Source: Priapulus caudatus
Taxonomy: Eukaryota; Priapulida; Priapulimorpha; Priapulimorphida; Priapulidae
Direction of reading: 5' to 3'
NCBI RefSeq assembly: GCF_000485595.1
Contig: NW_014577608.1
Coordinates: 15,904-70,062, forward strand
Length of the DNA: 54,159 nucleotides
In this document: in pieces, positions 31,851 through 42,758 of the stretch
How the letters are laid out: every line of letters begins with the position of its first letter
Position numbering within the stretch: the stretch's first letter is position 1
Notes under the pieces: generated by a model
The model's input: the letters and a program-made list of their open reading frames with translations, nothing else
Told to the model about the DNA's origin: nothing
The model's database searches: none
Position numbers and translations under genes: made by a program

Positions 31851-32149
31851 CTCCTCCTCCTCCTCCTCCCCTCCTCCTCCTCTAACGTTGTGTTGATGCC
31901 TCTCACCTTCCTCAAACCTCCGCCTCCTTCTCAGCAAGCTCCCTCCTTATACTCTTCCTACCTCTCCTCGTCCTCCTGTAGTATAATCCTTTAGCATCTC
32001 CCTAACCGCTTCCCATTCCCTAACAAACCTCAAGCATCGCACATCTTCTCTTTATCCGCATCCCCGCAGCATCCCTGCCCGCATCCCTGCATCCCCGCAG
32101 CATCCCTGCCCGCATCCCCGGAAAAAATTGGGGAAAATAGTGCTATTCA
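31851..32149. repeat. CTCC-rich run and start of GCATCCCCGC satellite
   Basis: A CTC-rich tract (31848-32000) and then GCATCCCCGCAGCATCCCTG units (32040-32125). This matches 47830-48010 on the opposite strand. The same satellite continues at 36645, suggesting the intervening 32150-36644 was inserted by the assembler. Confidence 0.75.
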
Positions 32150-33067
32150 CGACTACCATTATTCTTACTTTGCCTGCGAGTCTAGAATAATTTCGATGGT
32201 ATTGCATTAAGCAAGAATTCCTATGCTCTCTACAAACAAGACTCAACGTTTGCTCAATACGATCACTCCTAGGCTGACCGATATCGCGCTCCTAAAACCT
32301 CACTCCACATCCCTAACGCCGGCTTCGAATCCACTTCTGCCCAGCATCGCCTACACGCGGGTAGCATTCTGGCTACATCGGTTGCCGTCACCCACTTGTG
32401 AGACGCTCGATAATTGATGTATATGCCCAAATTGTACTGTTACTACGACTTAGTACTGAGCTGCGTTGTGTAAAAAATTGATGGAGCCGGCTCCATCCGA
32501 TGACCGCGGGCGGTTAGCCGTGCTACTGGAAAGATAACTGAAGACTAAGGGCATAGCGGCGATTTGCCTCCGAATGTCACCTATGATAACGAGCACCGTC
32601 CATCACTAAATTTATCGGCGGAAAATACCGAACTTTCACGAAGCCAACGCTTAGCCGCGGTGATATGGATGCTGGCAGAAGAGTGGATTCGAAGGCGGGG
32701 CGTTTTGGCATGTGTGGGAGGGCATGGTTTAGGAGGCCGATATTCCGACCATTGAGGAGTATCGTTTGACAAGCGCGATTGGCTCGTTGTTTTAGAGAGC
32801 GAGGGAATTCTCGTCCTTAATGCAATACATGAAATTTTATTCTGACTCGCAGGCCAAGAGTAGAAATAATGCTAGTCGTGAAATAAGCACTATTTTCCAT
32901 CCACCGGTTTTTCCGGCTCTGTACACTCTAGGTATTATATTAGCCTTCTTAGTACATAATATACATTACAATACATACACTCATTACATACATACATACA
33001 TTACAATACGACTCAATAGTATATTAGATATACATGTAATCCAGCAGGACCCGCCCCCACCCCGCTC
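32150..33067. other. Unrecognised sequence; no gene
   Basis: Mixed unique sequence with short open frames only. An AT-rich TACATACATTACAATACA repeat occurs at about 32955-33010. I found no matching copy elsewhere in the window and no domain. Confidence 0.4.
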
Positions 33068-34330
33068 CACACCCCCCGCCTGTCAAGTGTGACGATCATA
33101 CCGAGATGATGTGGTCGTTTATTGCTGACTCGATGCAACCTGGGACGTCTGCGCTTGTTTAAACACACGATCTCTGGCGAGCAGCGACATGTATTTGGGC
33201 GTCGCTCGGCAAAGACGAACACCTGCAGACGACGAGACGGGCGTGGCCTACAGCAGAAGAACATCAACAAGATGCCGCCATTTCTTATCACGCGGGTATA
33301 TATATATATCCTATATATACTTGTTTATATTTATACTGGCTGCTATTTAATGTCATTAGCCATGGTATTTATAGGAGACCGTTTTTGGCTGATGATTTCG
33401 CGGGTATATAACCCATGTCGGTAAGGTTTGACTGATTCATCAGAGGGACGTTCAAGAGTTAGAATAGCCTTAGCGTGAGGGAGGCTAGTAGCGGTTTGTC
33501 GTGGGTAGTTCATTAGCAACACGAGGAAAACGCGGGATGCGGCTGGATACTTCAGGTTCCAGCATGCGCCCGAGCTTGGTGGATGTGCGGCACGACTTAA
33601 GAGGTGGGTCAAACTAACGGATTGTCCGGGTCGCCTGTTTCTTGATTGAGCTGGATAGCGGACAGGCACCATGTGCCTCGGTCTTCTGCAGTAAGAACAG
33701 AGCCAGCGGGCACACACTGCAGGCAGTCACAGCGGAGCGTACATGGGCAACGTTCCACCTCATCCTTGCTGCTGCTGGAACGACCCCCCGATCAATGCCG
33801 TATCGGCGATCAGTGCCGTGCTATAATTGATACCTATTTACTATTTTGGTTGTTTGAGCAGTCTTACGGCGAGCCAAAGCTCGACGAGACGCGTGGAGAG
33901 TGAATGTATAAGCGACTTTTAAAGTTCAGAATTGACTGAAACAAATGAATCTTCGACTCTTTGAATGATCGTATCTTCTGTCCGAGTACCTTGCGCTTGG
34001 TTGCGCAAACTTCGAGATCCATTAGTAGTCCGGGCGTTGCAGCAGGGGTATAGAGACAGACTATTGTACAGAAGATTGTATGCCGCAGTTAAGCTTGGGG
34101 TAGGGCGCGACGGCTTGGCGAACCTTCTATCTGTGCGCGACGCTGGGACCTTGCTTTCGTTTGCTCACCTTCTTGTCCGGTATTTGTTTGGCACGCCAAT
34201 CTAGGTCTTCAGAGCTTTCGACATAGGAAGAGCTTACTTTCTTGCCGATGGCTGCTCCATTCTATAGTGTTGCCTTTGGAAAAGGTATCTCACGTGATTC
34301 CTCGGTGACTGCGAAGCTGAGGAGAGCGGG
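33068..34330 (-). pseudogene. Indel-rich second copy of lipoxygenase exons 6-8
   Basis: Follows 23508-24730 in the same orientation. The exon copies lie at about 34169-34315, 33614-33716 and 33101-33224. Conserved words such as CTCACCTTCTTGTCCGGTAT, GAGCTGGATAGCG and GAACACCTGCAG remain, but frequent one-base indels destroy the frame of every exon. Most simply a raw-read version of the same locus. Confidence 0.8.
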
Positions 34331-36619
34331 GAGAAGGAGGAGGCAGATGTGATGTCTATACCCGTGTCACTGATACATCTCTGTAAAAGGCAGGGAGCGG
34401 TGGAGGAAGCTGAGGAGTAGAGTGTGGATTGTCATATCCCGTGTAGCACTGAAGCATCTTATGTAGAGAAAGCTGCAGGAGCGGGGAGAGGGGGGAGGCA
34501 GATGTGATGTTATTACGTGTTCACTGATTACATCTTCTGTAAGAAGCTTGCAGGGAAGCGGTGGAGAAGGGAGAGGCAGATGTGATGTTATACCCGTGTC
34601 ACTTGGCATACAATCTCTTGTAAGAAGCTGCAGAGCGGGGAGAAGGACGAGGATGTTAGATGTTGTAATGTCGTATACCGTGTCACTGATACATCTCTGT
34701 AGAGCTGCAGGGAGCCGGGCGAGAAGGGAGGAGGCAAGATGTGATGGCTTTCCCGTTGTCCAGTAATAATCTCTGTAATAAGCTGCAGCGCAGCGGGGAG
34801 AAGGAGATGAGGCTAGATGTGATGTTATACCGTGTCACTGATACATCTCTGTAAGAAGCTGCAGGGGCGGGGAGAAGGGGACGACGTATGATGCTGATGT
34901 CATTACCCGCTGTCACTGATACATCTCTGTAAGAAAGCTGGCAGCGAGCGGGCGAGAAGGAAGGAGGTAGATGTGATGTTATACCAGTGTAATGATACAT
35001 CTCTGTAAGAGCATGCAGGCGGCGGGGAGAAGCGGAGAGAGGCGAATGTGATCGTCTAATACCCGTGTCACCTATATACATCTCTGTAAGGAAGCTGCCA
35101 GGAAGCGGTGGAGAAAGCTGAGGAGGTAAGAATGTGATGTTATACCCCGTGTCAGTAATACATCTCTGTAGAAGCTGCAGGGAGTGGGGAGAAGGAGGGA
35201 GGCAGATGTGATGTTATACCGTGTCACTGAGTACATCTTGTAAGAAGATGAGGGAGAGCGGTCCAGGAGAAGCGGAGCGAGGCAGAATGTAATGTCCTAT
35301 ACCCGTACAGTTAATAATACATCTCTGTAAGAAGCTGCAGGAGCAGCGGGAGCAGAAGGGAGGAGGCAGATGTGAATGTCTATCCGTGGTCCACTGAATA
35401 CATCTTATGTAGAAGGCTGCAGGCGAGCGTGGAGAAGGGAGGAGGTACGATGTGATGTGCTATCCCCGTGTCACTGATACACATTTTAGGAAGTGCAGGG
35501 GAGTGGGGAGAGGCGAGTAGTTAGATCGTGGATGTTATACGTGTCAACTTGATACATCTCTGTAAAGAAGCATTGCGGGAGCGGGGAGTAAGGGCTGGGG
35601 CAGATGTGATGCTTATAGCCGTGTCCAGTATACATCTCTGTACAGAGCTGCAGGGAGCGGGGAGAAGGGAGCGAAGGCAGATGTGATGTCTATACCGTGT
35701 CCCGTAATACATCTTCTTGATGAAGAAGCTGGGGGCGGTGGGAGAAGGGAGGAGGTAGATTGTGATGGTTATCCCGTGTCAGTAATTACATCTCCTGTAG
35801 AAGTGCGGGAGCGCGGGAGAGGATGACGGAGGCAGTGTGATGTTTACCGGTGCTCATAATACTCTCTGTTAAGAGCTGCAGGGAGCGGGGGAGAAGGGGG
35901 GCAGATGTGATGTTCATACCGATGTCCGTAATACATCTCTGTATGAGAAAGTGCAGGGGAGCGGAGAAGGGAGTAGATGTGATGTCTATACCGTTGATCA
36001 ATGATAGCCTCTGTACAGAAGTGCAGGTGATCGGGGAGAAGGGATGGGAGGAAGATCGTGATGTCATATCCGTGTCCTAATAGCATCTTTCTGTAAGAAG
36101 CTGCAGGGAGCGGGTGAGAAGGGAGGGAGGTAGATGTGATGTTCTTACCCGTGTCAGTAATAATCTCTGTTAAGCAAGCTGCAGGGAGTGGGGAGAAGGG
36201 GGCAGTGCGATGTGCATGTTAGATACCGTGTCACTGATTACATACTCTGTAAGAAGCTGCAGGGAGCGGGATGAGAAGGGAGGAGGCAGATGTTGATGTT
36301 AATACCGTGTCGTTTAAATAACATTTTCTTTTCTGCTTAAGAAAGCTGCAGGCGAGCGGGGAGAAGGAGAGGAGGACAGATGTGATGTTATACCCGTGTA
36401 CTGATACATCTTCCTGTAGAAGCTGCAGGGAGAGGTGGAAGGAAGGGAGGAGGTAGATGTGATGTTATACGTGTGATGATACATCTGCTGTGTAAGGAAG
36501 CTGCCAGGGAGTGGGGAAAGGAGGAGGGTAGGTGTTGTGTGTATACCCGTGTCGGCTGATTACAATCTCTGTAAGAATCTGCAGGGAGCGGGGAGAAAGG
36601 AGGAGGCTCATGTGATGTT
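34331..36619 (-). repeat. Indel-rich 74-bp array, exact inverted copy of 27872-30102
   Basis: 34389-36619 is the base-for-base reverse complement of 27872-30102 (coordinates sum to 64491 throughout the positions I checked), stopping at the 25-N gap. A noisy array cannot acquire identical errors twice independently, so one source sequence was used twice or was very recently inverted and duplicated. Confidence 0.93.
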
Positions 36620-36644
36620 NNNNNNNNNNNNNNNNNNNNNNNNN
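36620..36644. other. Assembly gap, 25 N
   Basis: Twenty-five unresolved bases between the 74-bp array and the GCATCCC satellite. Confidence 0.99.
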
Positions 36645-37430
36645 GCAGCCCATCCCTGCAGCATCCCCGCAGCCATCCCGCAGCATACCTGTCCCACAGC
36701 ATCCCTGCCCAGCATCCCGCCAGCATCCCTGCCGCATCCCTGGCATCCCGCAGCATCCTGCATCCCCACAGCTCCGGCAGCATCCTCACAGCATCCCTCA
36801 CAGCATCCCCGCAGATCTGCCCGCTCCCCGTCAGCATCCCGCAGCATCCCTGCCGCTCCCGCGCTCGACATCCCCGCAGCATCCTGCCGATCCTGCAATC
36901 CCCGCAGCATCCTGCAGCATCCCTGCGCATTCCCACAGCATCCCCCCCGACGCAGCCCTGCGCATCCTGCATCCCGCAGCATCCCTGCAGCGAGTCCCCG
37001 GCGATACCAACAGCATTCCCGCAGACATCCCCACGCATCCTAGACAGCAATCACCTGCGCATCCACCGACAGAAATTCTCTGGCTCCCGCGCGCACTCCC
37101 TACAGCATCCCCGCAGCATCCCTGCATCCGCAGACATCTGCAGCACTCCTGCAGCATTTCCCACAGCATCCGCAGATACCTTGCATCCCGCAGCATCCCA
37201 CAGCATCCTGCAGCATCCCGCAGTCGCCTGCCCGCATCCCCGCAGCATCTCTGCATCCCCGCGGCACTCTACAGGGCATCCGACCAGCATTCCTGATCCC
37301 CGCAGGCATCCCTGCAGCATCCCGCAGGCACATCCCCGCAGCATCCTGCAGCATCCCCGGCAGCACTCCTAATATCCCCGCAGCATTCTGCGGCATCCTC
37401 ATGGAACCCACGCGCGAGGATGCACAGTAA
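36645..37430. repeat. GCATCCCCGC / GCATCCCTGC satellite
   Basis: Tandem units of about 10-12 bp, GCATCCCCGCA and GCATCCCTGCA, with many single-base errors. The same satellite lies at 32040-32125 (+) and on the other strand at 46860-47830. Long ORFs (Ala/Ser/Pro/His or Gly/Met/Cys rich) follow the period and are rejected. Confidence 0.92.
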
Positions 37431-38110
37431 GCTCACGCGGTGATAATGTATGGCGTCACGGCGCCGCCTTCATTTCGTAAATATCAGGAGAGCTGCCAGG
37501 GGCACTAAATATTTAGCTCTCTCCTCTTGCTAAACCATTAAATATAAGGGGCGCGTGCCTGCAAAGTCGGGCGTGTTGCAATGACGAGTGTGTGTATGCG
37601 CGGTGCATAATTGTACGCGGTCACGCTATTACACTTACATATGATGTAACATGTACTATGACTTACACTTACGATGTGTACATTGTACAGTATGACATTA
37701 CCTTACTATGGGTGGGTACACTCGTAGCGAGTGGGTGGACTTACACTTAGGCGGTGATGTGACTGTACATGATTGACTCTCACACTTACCCTGGATTAAT
37801 GTATATGTAATGTGACGTATTTTACCTTAATGTCATGGTAGATGTGACGTATTTAATATCTGTGATGTACATGTAGATTTGTGGACGTACTCTGCGGTAT
37901 ACCTGCTGATGTACGGTACATGTGACGTGATTTAAGTCTGTGATGTAGGTGTATATGTGACGTATTTTACATGTGATGTCGTGTACAGTGTTGACGTTTT
38001 ATACCTGTTGATGTACGTTGTAGTGTGCACGTATTTATAATGTGCTGTCATGTACATGCTAACTTGACCGTACATACAGCTAAGACGTTCCTACGCTGTT
38101 ACGCGTTTTA
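37431..38110. repeat. Tandem repeat rich in GTACATGTGACGTATTTTA units
   Basis: Units of about 25-30 bp containing TGATGTACATGTGACGTATT recur from about 37640 to 38060, with indel noise. The reverse complement appears at about 46080-46560. Every unit carries TGACGTA or a close variant. Sequence 37431-37640 before it is unrecognised. Confidence 0.8.
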
Positions 38111-38460
38111 GTGGCGTCTCACAAATACATATGAAACTATCACTATTACATTTCTATTAACAACTGCAATACTAGAAATTACACCCATATTAACACTAAT
38201 ATTATAGTAATTAAATACTATACAGTGTCACATGCCCGCCGCTACTCGCAAACATACAACCACCACCCACACATGCACGCACGCACGCACGACACGCACC
38301 ACCGCACGCACCACGCAGCACGCGCACGGCACGCACACAACACAGCAGCACACACCACAACACCACACACACACACAACACACAAACACCACCACACACA
38401 CACACACACACAAGACCACACAGCGCTGTTACACTCCCATTTTAATAGTTAGTCGCATCA
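38111..38460. repeat. CA/CACG-rich microsatellite and AT-rich lead-in
   Basis: AT-rich to about 38230, then ACACGCACG/ACACACC-type low complexity to about 38415. The counterpart on the other strand is 45640-45880. No gene. Confidence 0.85.
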
Positions 38461-39316
38461 CAGTTCGCTGCTAAACAGTCCGACGTGGCAGCTCACCGGT
38501 TCACACCAGTGAGATGTGTATAGATGCCGTAGTACTGGAGAGTCACAGGTGCGTGCTACACAGCTAGGTACCCGCACCGGCTGGTGCCAAATTGCCTGGG
38601 TATACCTCAGCTGTGTGCTTGCGCGTGCTGTATTGTGATCGCGTCGGTGTGCGGCCTGTGTTACGTACTTGTGCGTGTGTAGTATGGTGTGGGTACGTTT
38701 GTGCGTGTGTACGTTGTTGCGTGTGTACAGTGCGCGTTCGTAGCGTATGTGCGTGTGTACGATGTGGTGGATGTACGTTTGACGCGTTACGTACGTTATG
38801 TGACGTGTACGTTGTGCGTAAATGTACGTAGGTGAGCTTGTACGTAAGTATGTGTTGGCCGTCACAGAACCCTGGTCCTGCCTGAACGAATATAGAGTGT
38901 GCCACTTTCTACGATCATTCAAGTTTGCACGGGCTGAGGCTAGGCAGGCAATGTCCGCGCCCAAGGTTACGGTTTACATTACAGACAGGATCAACATTCG
39001 ATCAGCATTGCTAACCACCGAGCATGACCGTGTCACGGACATACTAACACCAGTAGTAGCACCAACATCGCACCCTAGATCACTCCAACAATGTGTATTG
39101 CTACGTCGGAACAATAGGAATTTACAGCAACGTCAACTCTAGTTCTCTCGTGAGATGCAATTCGCAATTACCATAACCAGTTTCTAGACACGCTTGATAC
39201 TGTCACACGATACTGAAGCACAAACACGCGCGTAGGCACGAACACATACAAATACACAATGGAGAATGGCTGAGAGAAAGGCAGAGAGAGAAAGAGGGAG
39301 AGAGAGAGAGAGAGAG

Positions 39317-39381
<65 letters not shown>

Positions 39382-39440
39382 CGAGAGAGGAAGGAGAGAG
39401 GGGGATACGGAAAAATAGAGGCAATGAAAACATGAACCTG
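38461..39440. repeat. Left arm of an imperfect palindrome, including TACG/GTGCG repeats and a GA run
   Basis: 38461-39440 matches the reverse complement of about 44463-45600 with many indels: GTCACAGGTGCG, CTAGGTACC and GGCTGAGGCTAGG are found in both. It contains a GTGTGTACGTTGTGCG-type repeat (38660-38830) and a pure GA tract (about 39290-39390). The 106-codon ORF at 38822-39142 is not preserved in the other arm and is rejected as a gene. Confidence 0.75.
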
Positions 39441-41448
39441 ATGTTTGCCTACAGTGGGGAAATACTTGTTGAGAACGAAATTAATCTGTCTATATGCGTA
39501 AAAAGCCATTGCTTTTTCATATCCAGCAATTTTTTCAAACAATCACTGCTATTTTAAATCATTTTAAGTCGCTTAGTTTATCAGACGCGGGTACATGTGT
39601 AACGCTGACAGGACAACCGCATACATTAAAGCGACTTCCTAACACCAGCAGAGCACGCCCACCTATCGCCTTGCTGCAGTAACCATACACGCACACACAT
39701 GCGCAAAACATAAAACACAATTTTCTGCCTTTTAAGATACAGACATTTTACTGTAATATTAATAGGGTTACATCTTCATCATTATTTTATATCACGATAG
39801 GCGAGTATATGACATTATACAAAATAATCATAAAATGTGAGCGGCCCCCGGAAAAGGTGTGTTCGCATTGCGACGCAAATGCATCAGAACTTCGTTCATC
39901 TTAATTACGTTAAAATCTGTTTTTATGTATGTAAACACAAGGACGGCAGATAAACACACAGGCTAATAACATAACCAGACTACTATTCTATGGGGGGGAA
40001 TGAATTTTAACTGAAGGCATAGACGTTGGTGGACGCTCCACCACACCTGATAACGGTATAATGATTGTTTGTCACGCTCGCTTCTTAATTAAGCAGTTAT
40101 CACAGCCCCAAAGCGTCAGCGATTAACAATCAAAGTGCGCGCTTCAGGGAATCAGAAGTCATAGCCAGCTCCGTACTCTGTTTCACTATGCACAGCAAGT
40201 TGGGGTTTTGTGCAACTAGGGGGAAACCTATAGAATATTTGGGACAAGTGAAGATCATCTGTTGCGAAATACCAGCTAACGATGATCGATAAAACTTCTT
40301 TTTTAACTATAAATAACAATCACGATTTTTAACAATTATTTACACCAGCTGCTCAATTTTAAAGCTGCGCTGTAAAATTCGAATCAGCAGTGTAAACGGA
40401 TAATGATTAATGATCAGGAGAATTTATATCATTATCACAATACCTAGAATTAAAATTATCATGAACAAACAGGCATATTGCAGGATCAGAAAATATGCAT
40501 GTATATTGCATCTGGATTAAACAAACAATAAAGATGTAACCAAAAATATAACTCCGTCCAGTACGGAATAGAATCTATAGCCATAGGTAGTAAAGCTGTG
40601 TGCATGCACACCAACACCTCTATACGAAACCACGCATAAGTGGGTCAGGCACCGACAAAGACTTGATAGACAGCTAGTTTTCAAGACTTGTTTAATTATG
40701 TAGTGTTTTTGTAGCATTTATAGTTGAGTTATTTTTAAAAAATAGTACCCTCCCACAAAGACGAATTGTTTTCAGGAAATATCCTGGTGAATTAAAGGCT
40801 TGGGTAAAGGTTAGCTCCGAATCACTCCTTTTCGAATGAGGGGCAGAATGCCTTCTCATGCTCCGAGCCCCTCCACATCCTAAAATCCATCCTGCGGCCT
40901 TCACTCTGGCCTGGGTTATGTTACATTGTCGGTAATGGTAACTAACTGTGTGGCTGCTGGCCCTCTAGTGGTCACTGACAATACATACATCTTCTTGTGA
41001 CGACACCGCTAAACTCAGCATGGCGTCGCCGCCCCCGCATCTCGCGCTCCGCCGGTTGCTGCAGCGCCCCTAATGAGGCATTCGTCGTTCGGCGGTGGTG
41101 GATGCGGCCGTTGTCGTCGGGACGGTTGCGCGTAGCGTGCGTCAGCGTGATGTCACTCCTGAACGCGATGCAGCAGGAAGATGGCACGAACGGATCGTTC
41201 GCAAACCACACGCGTTACTGCAATCTCGCGGCCCCCTAGGGTTGGCGCCAGCTCTTGGACAGGATCGCGGATGCAATATCGTGTTAAGCGTTGTGAAGAG
41301 CGTGTAGCATGGTGAGACGAGGCGTGGTTGAAGTGTCAGAGCGCCGACGTTAAGGTAGTTCATCTGTACGGCTATGCAGTGCGAACACCGCGCTGCGCGC
41401 ATTACGGTCGCCAGTGGTGAACGCTTGTTTACTGTCTTGCTCCTATTG
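39441..41448. other. Clean unique sequence; no gene supported
   Basis: AT-rich to about 40980, then a GC-rich, CpG-dense stretch at about 41000-41330 where ORFs on both strands are open for 70-106 codons. None shows a motif, and openness is expected from base composition. It joins the 74-bp array at 41449, where clean contigs may have been bridged wrongly. Confidence 0.45.
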
Positions 41449-41777
41449 TATACCCGTGTCACTGATACATCTCTGTAAGAAGCTGCAGGGAGCGGGGAGA
41501 AGGAAGGAGGCAGATGTGATGTTATACCCGTGTCACTGATACATCTCTGTAAGAAGCTGCAGGGAGCGGGGAGAAGGGAGGAGGTAGATGTGATGTTATA
41601 CCCGTGTCACTGATACATCTCTGTAAGAAGCTGCAGGGAGCGGGGAGAAGGGAGGAGGCAGATGTGATGTTATACCCGTGTCACTAATACATCTCTGTAA
41701 GAAGCTGCAGGGAGCGTGGAGAAGGGAGGAGGCAGATGTGATGTTATACCCGTGTCACTGATACATCTCTGTAAGAA
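41449..41777 (-). repeat. Clean 74-bp minisatellite, 4.4 copies, lipoxygenase intron 5
   Basis: TATACCCGTGTCACTGATAC begins copies at 41449, 41523, 41597, 41671 and 41745, an exact 74-bp period with only a few substitutions. On the - (gene) strand each unit reads pyrimidine tract, CTCCCTGCAG, CTTCTTACAGAGATG, GTGACACGGGTATAAC, i.e. an acceptor-like site followed 29 nt later by a donor-like GTATAA. It lies 240 bp downstream of exon 5 and is the same unit that precedes exon 6 at 24686. Confidence 0.95.
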
Positions 41778-42017
41778 CCGACGCGCTCACACGGCCAGCT
41801 ACGAAACGCTGAATGTCACTAATATTCAAGTACGTTATTCGGGTAGTCTTCAATAAGTTTAGTCGTAATAGGGAACATTTCCTACGAGATGTAATAATAT
41901 TAATAATCTCTCTATCGTTTAGAGCTACAATGTTTCTGAGAACGCCCCTCCCGAGTTTACAGCTAGTAGTGACACGTGGCGCCACCCAGCGGTAAGTGAG
42001 GTAGAGGTCGACCGTAC

Positions 42018-42727
42018 TTGTCGGGTATTTCCGTGCAGAGTCGTATGGCGACGGCGTTGAGGCCTGTCAGCCGCTGTCTGCCGAAATGCTCGTCCGTCTG
42101 CCAATCATTCACGCACTGCAACGACAACACCGCTAATCAGACAGGTAGACGACATAGACCTCTCCTCGTGAGAAAGACAACCAAACAATATTGGTTATTG
42201 CTACTAGCTTAGGGTTAGTTAGGTAAACTAGACAAGTTCAAGTGTTGTTTTTTTCACGCGTACACGCCATATTGTCGAAATTTACGGCACTTCGTTGCCA
42301 AGCATTGTTTTTTGAACGTCTCATCCCAACAATGATAGGTAAGTGCTGATAGGGTAATAGTTTACAAATATCATTCCGTTGTTGTCCGCCATCATACCGT
42401 TTCCCTGTAAATCACCAGTAGAGATACAGATGCTATATATCAGACTAAAAATAATATAAACGTCACACTGACGACGTCATGCACGCAAGGCGGGCGCATG
42501 CGCGGTGACCTCGGTGACGTCACTGACCTCGGGCAGAGGGAAGTGTTTGAACTTGAACATGTTCTTGATGTCTTCCAGGGATTCCCAGTCCTTGACAAGT
42601 CGCCGCGTGATGGCGCTCTCGGCCAGCATCTGTACCTTACGGGCCACGAGGTTCCACTGCAACACGACAAACCCAACACCACTACATATACAATACTAAT
42701 ATTTATATATATATTACATATATATAT

Positions 42728-42758
<31 letters not shown>

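Noticed and set aside
38822-39142. 106-codon plus ORF
   Set aside because: The reverse-complement counterpart in 44770-45080 does not keep the frame, and no domain is recognisable.
40972-41239. Overlapping 79- and 80-codon ORFs on opposite strands in CpG-rich DNA
   Set aside because: I tested this as a possible lipoxygenase exon between exons 5 and 6. The residues do not fit the family, and exon 5 was found intact at 42018-42115.
41449-41777. Regular direct repeats that might suggest a CRISPR array
   Set aside because: The whole 74-bp unit is conserved with no variable spacers, and the context is an intron of an animal gene.
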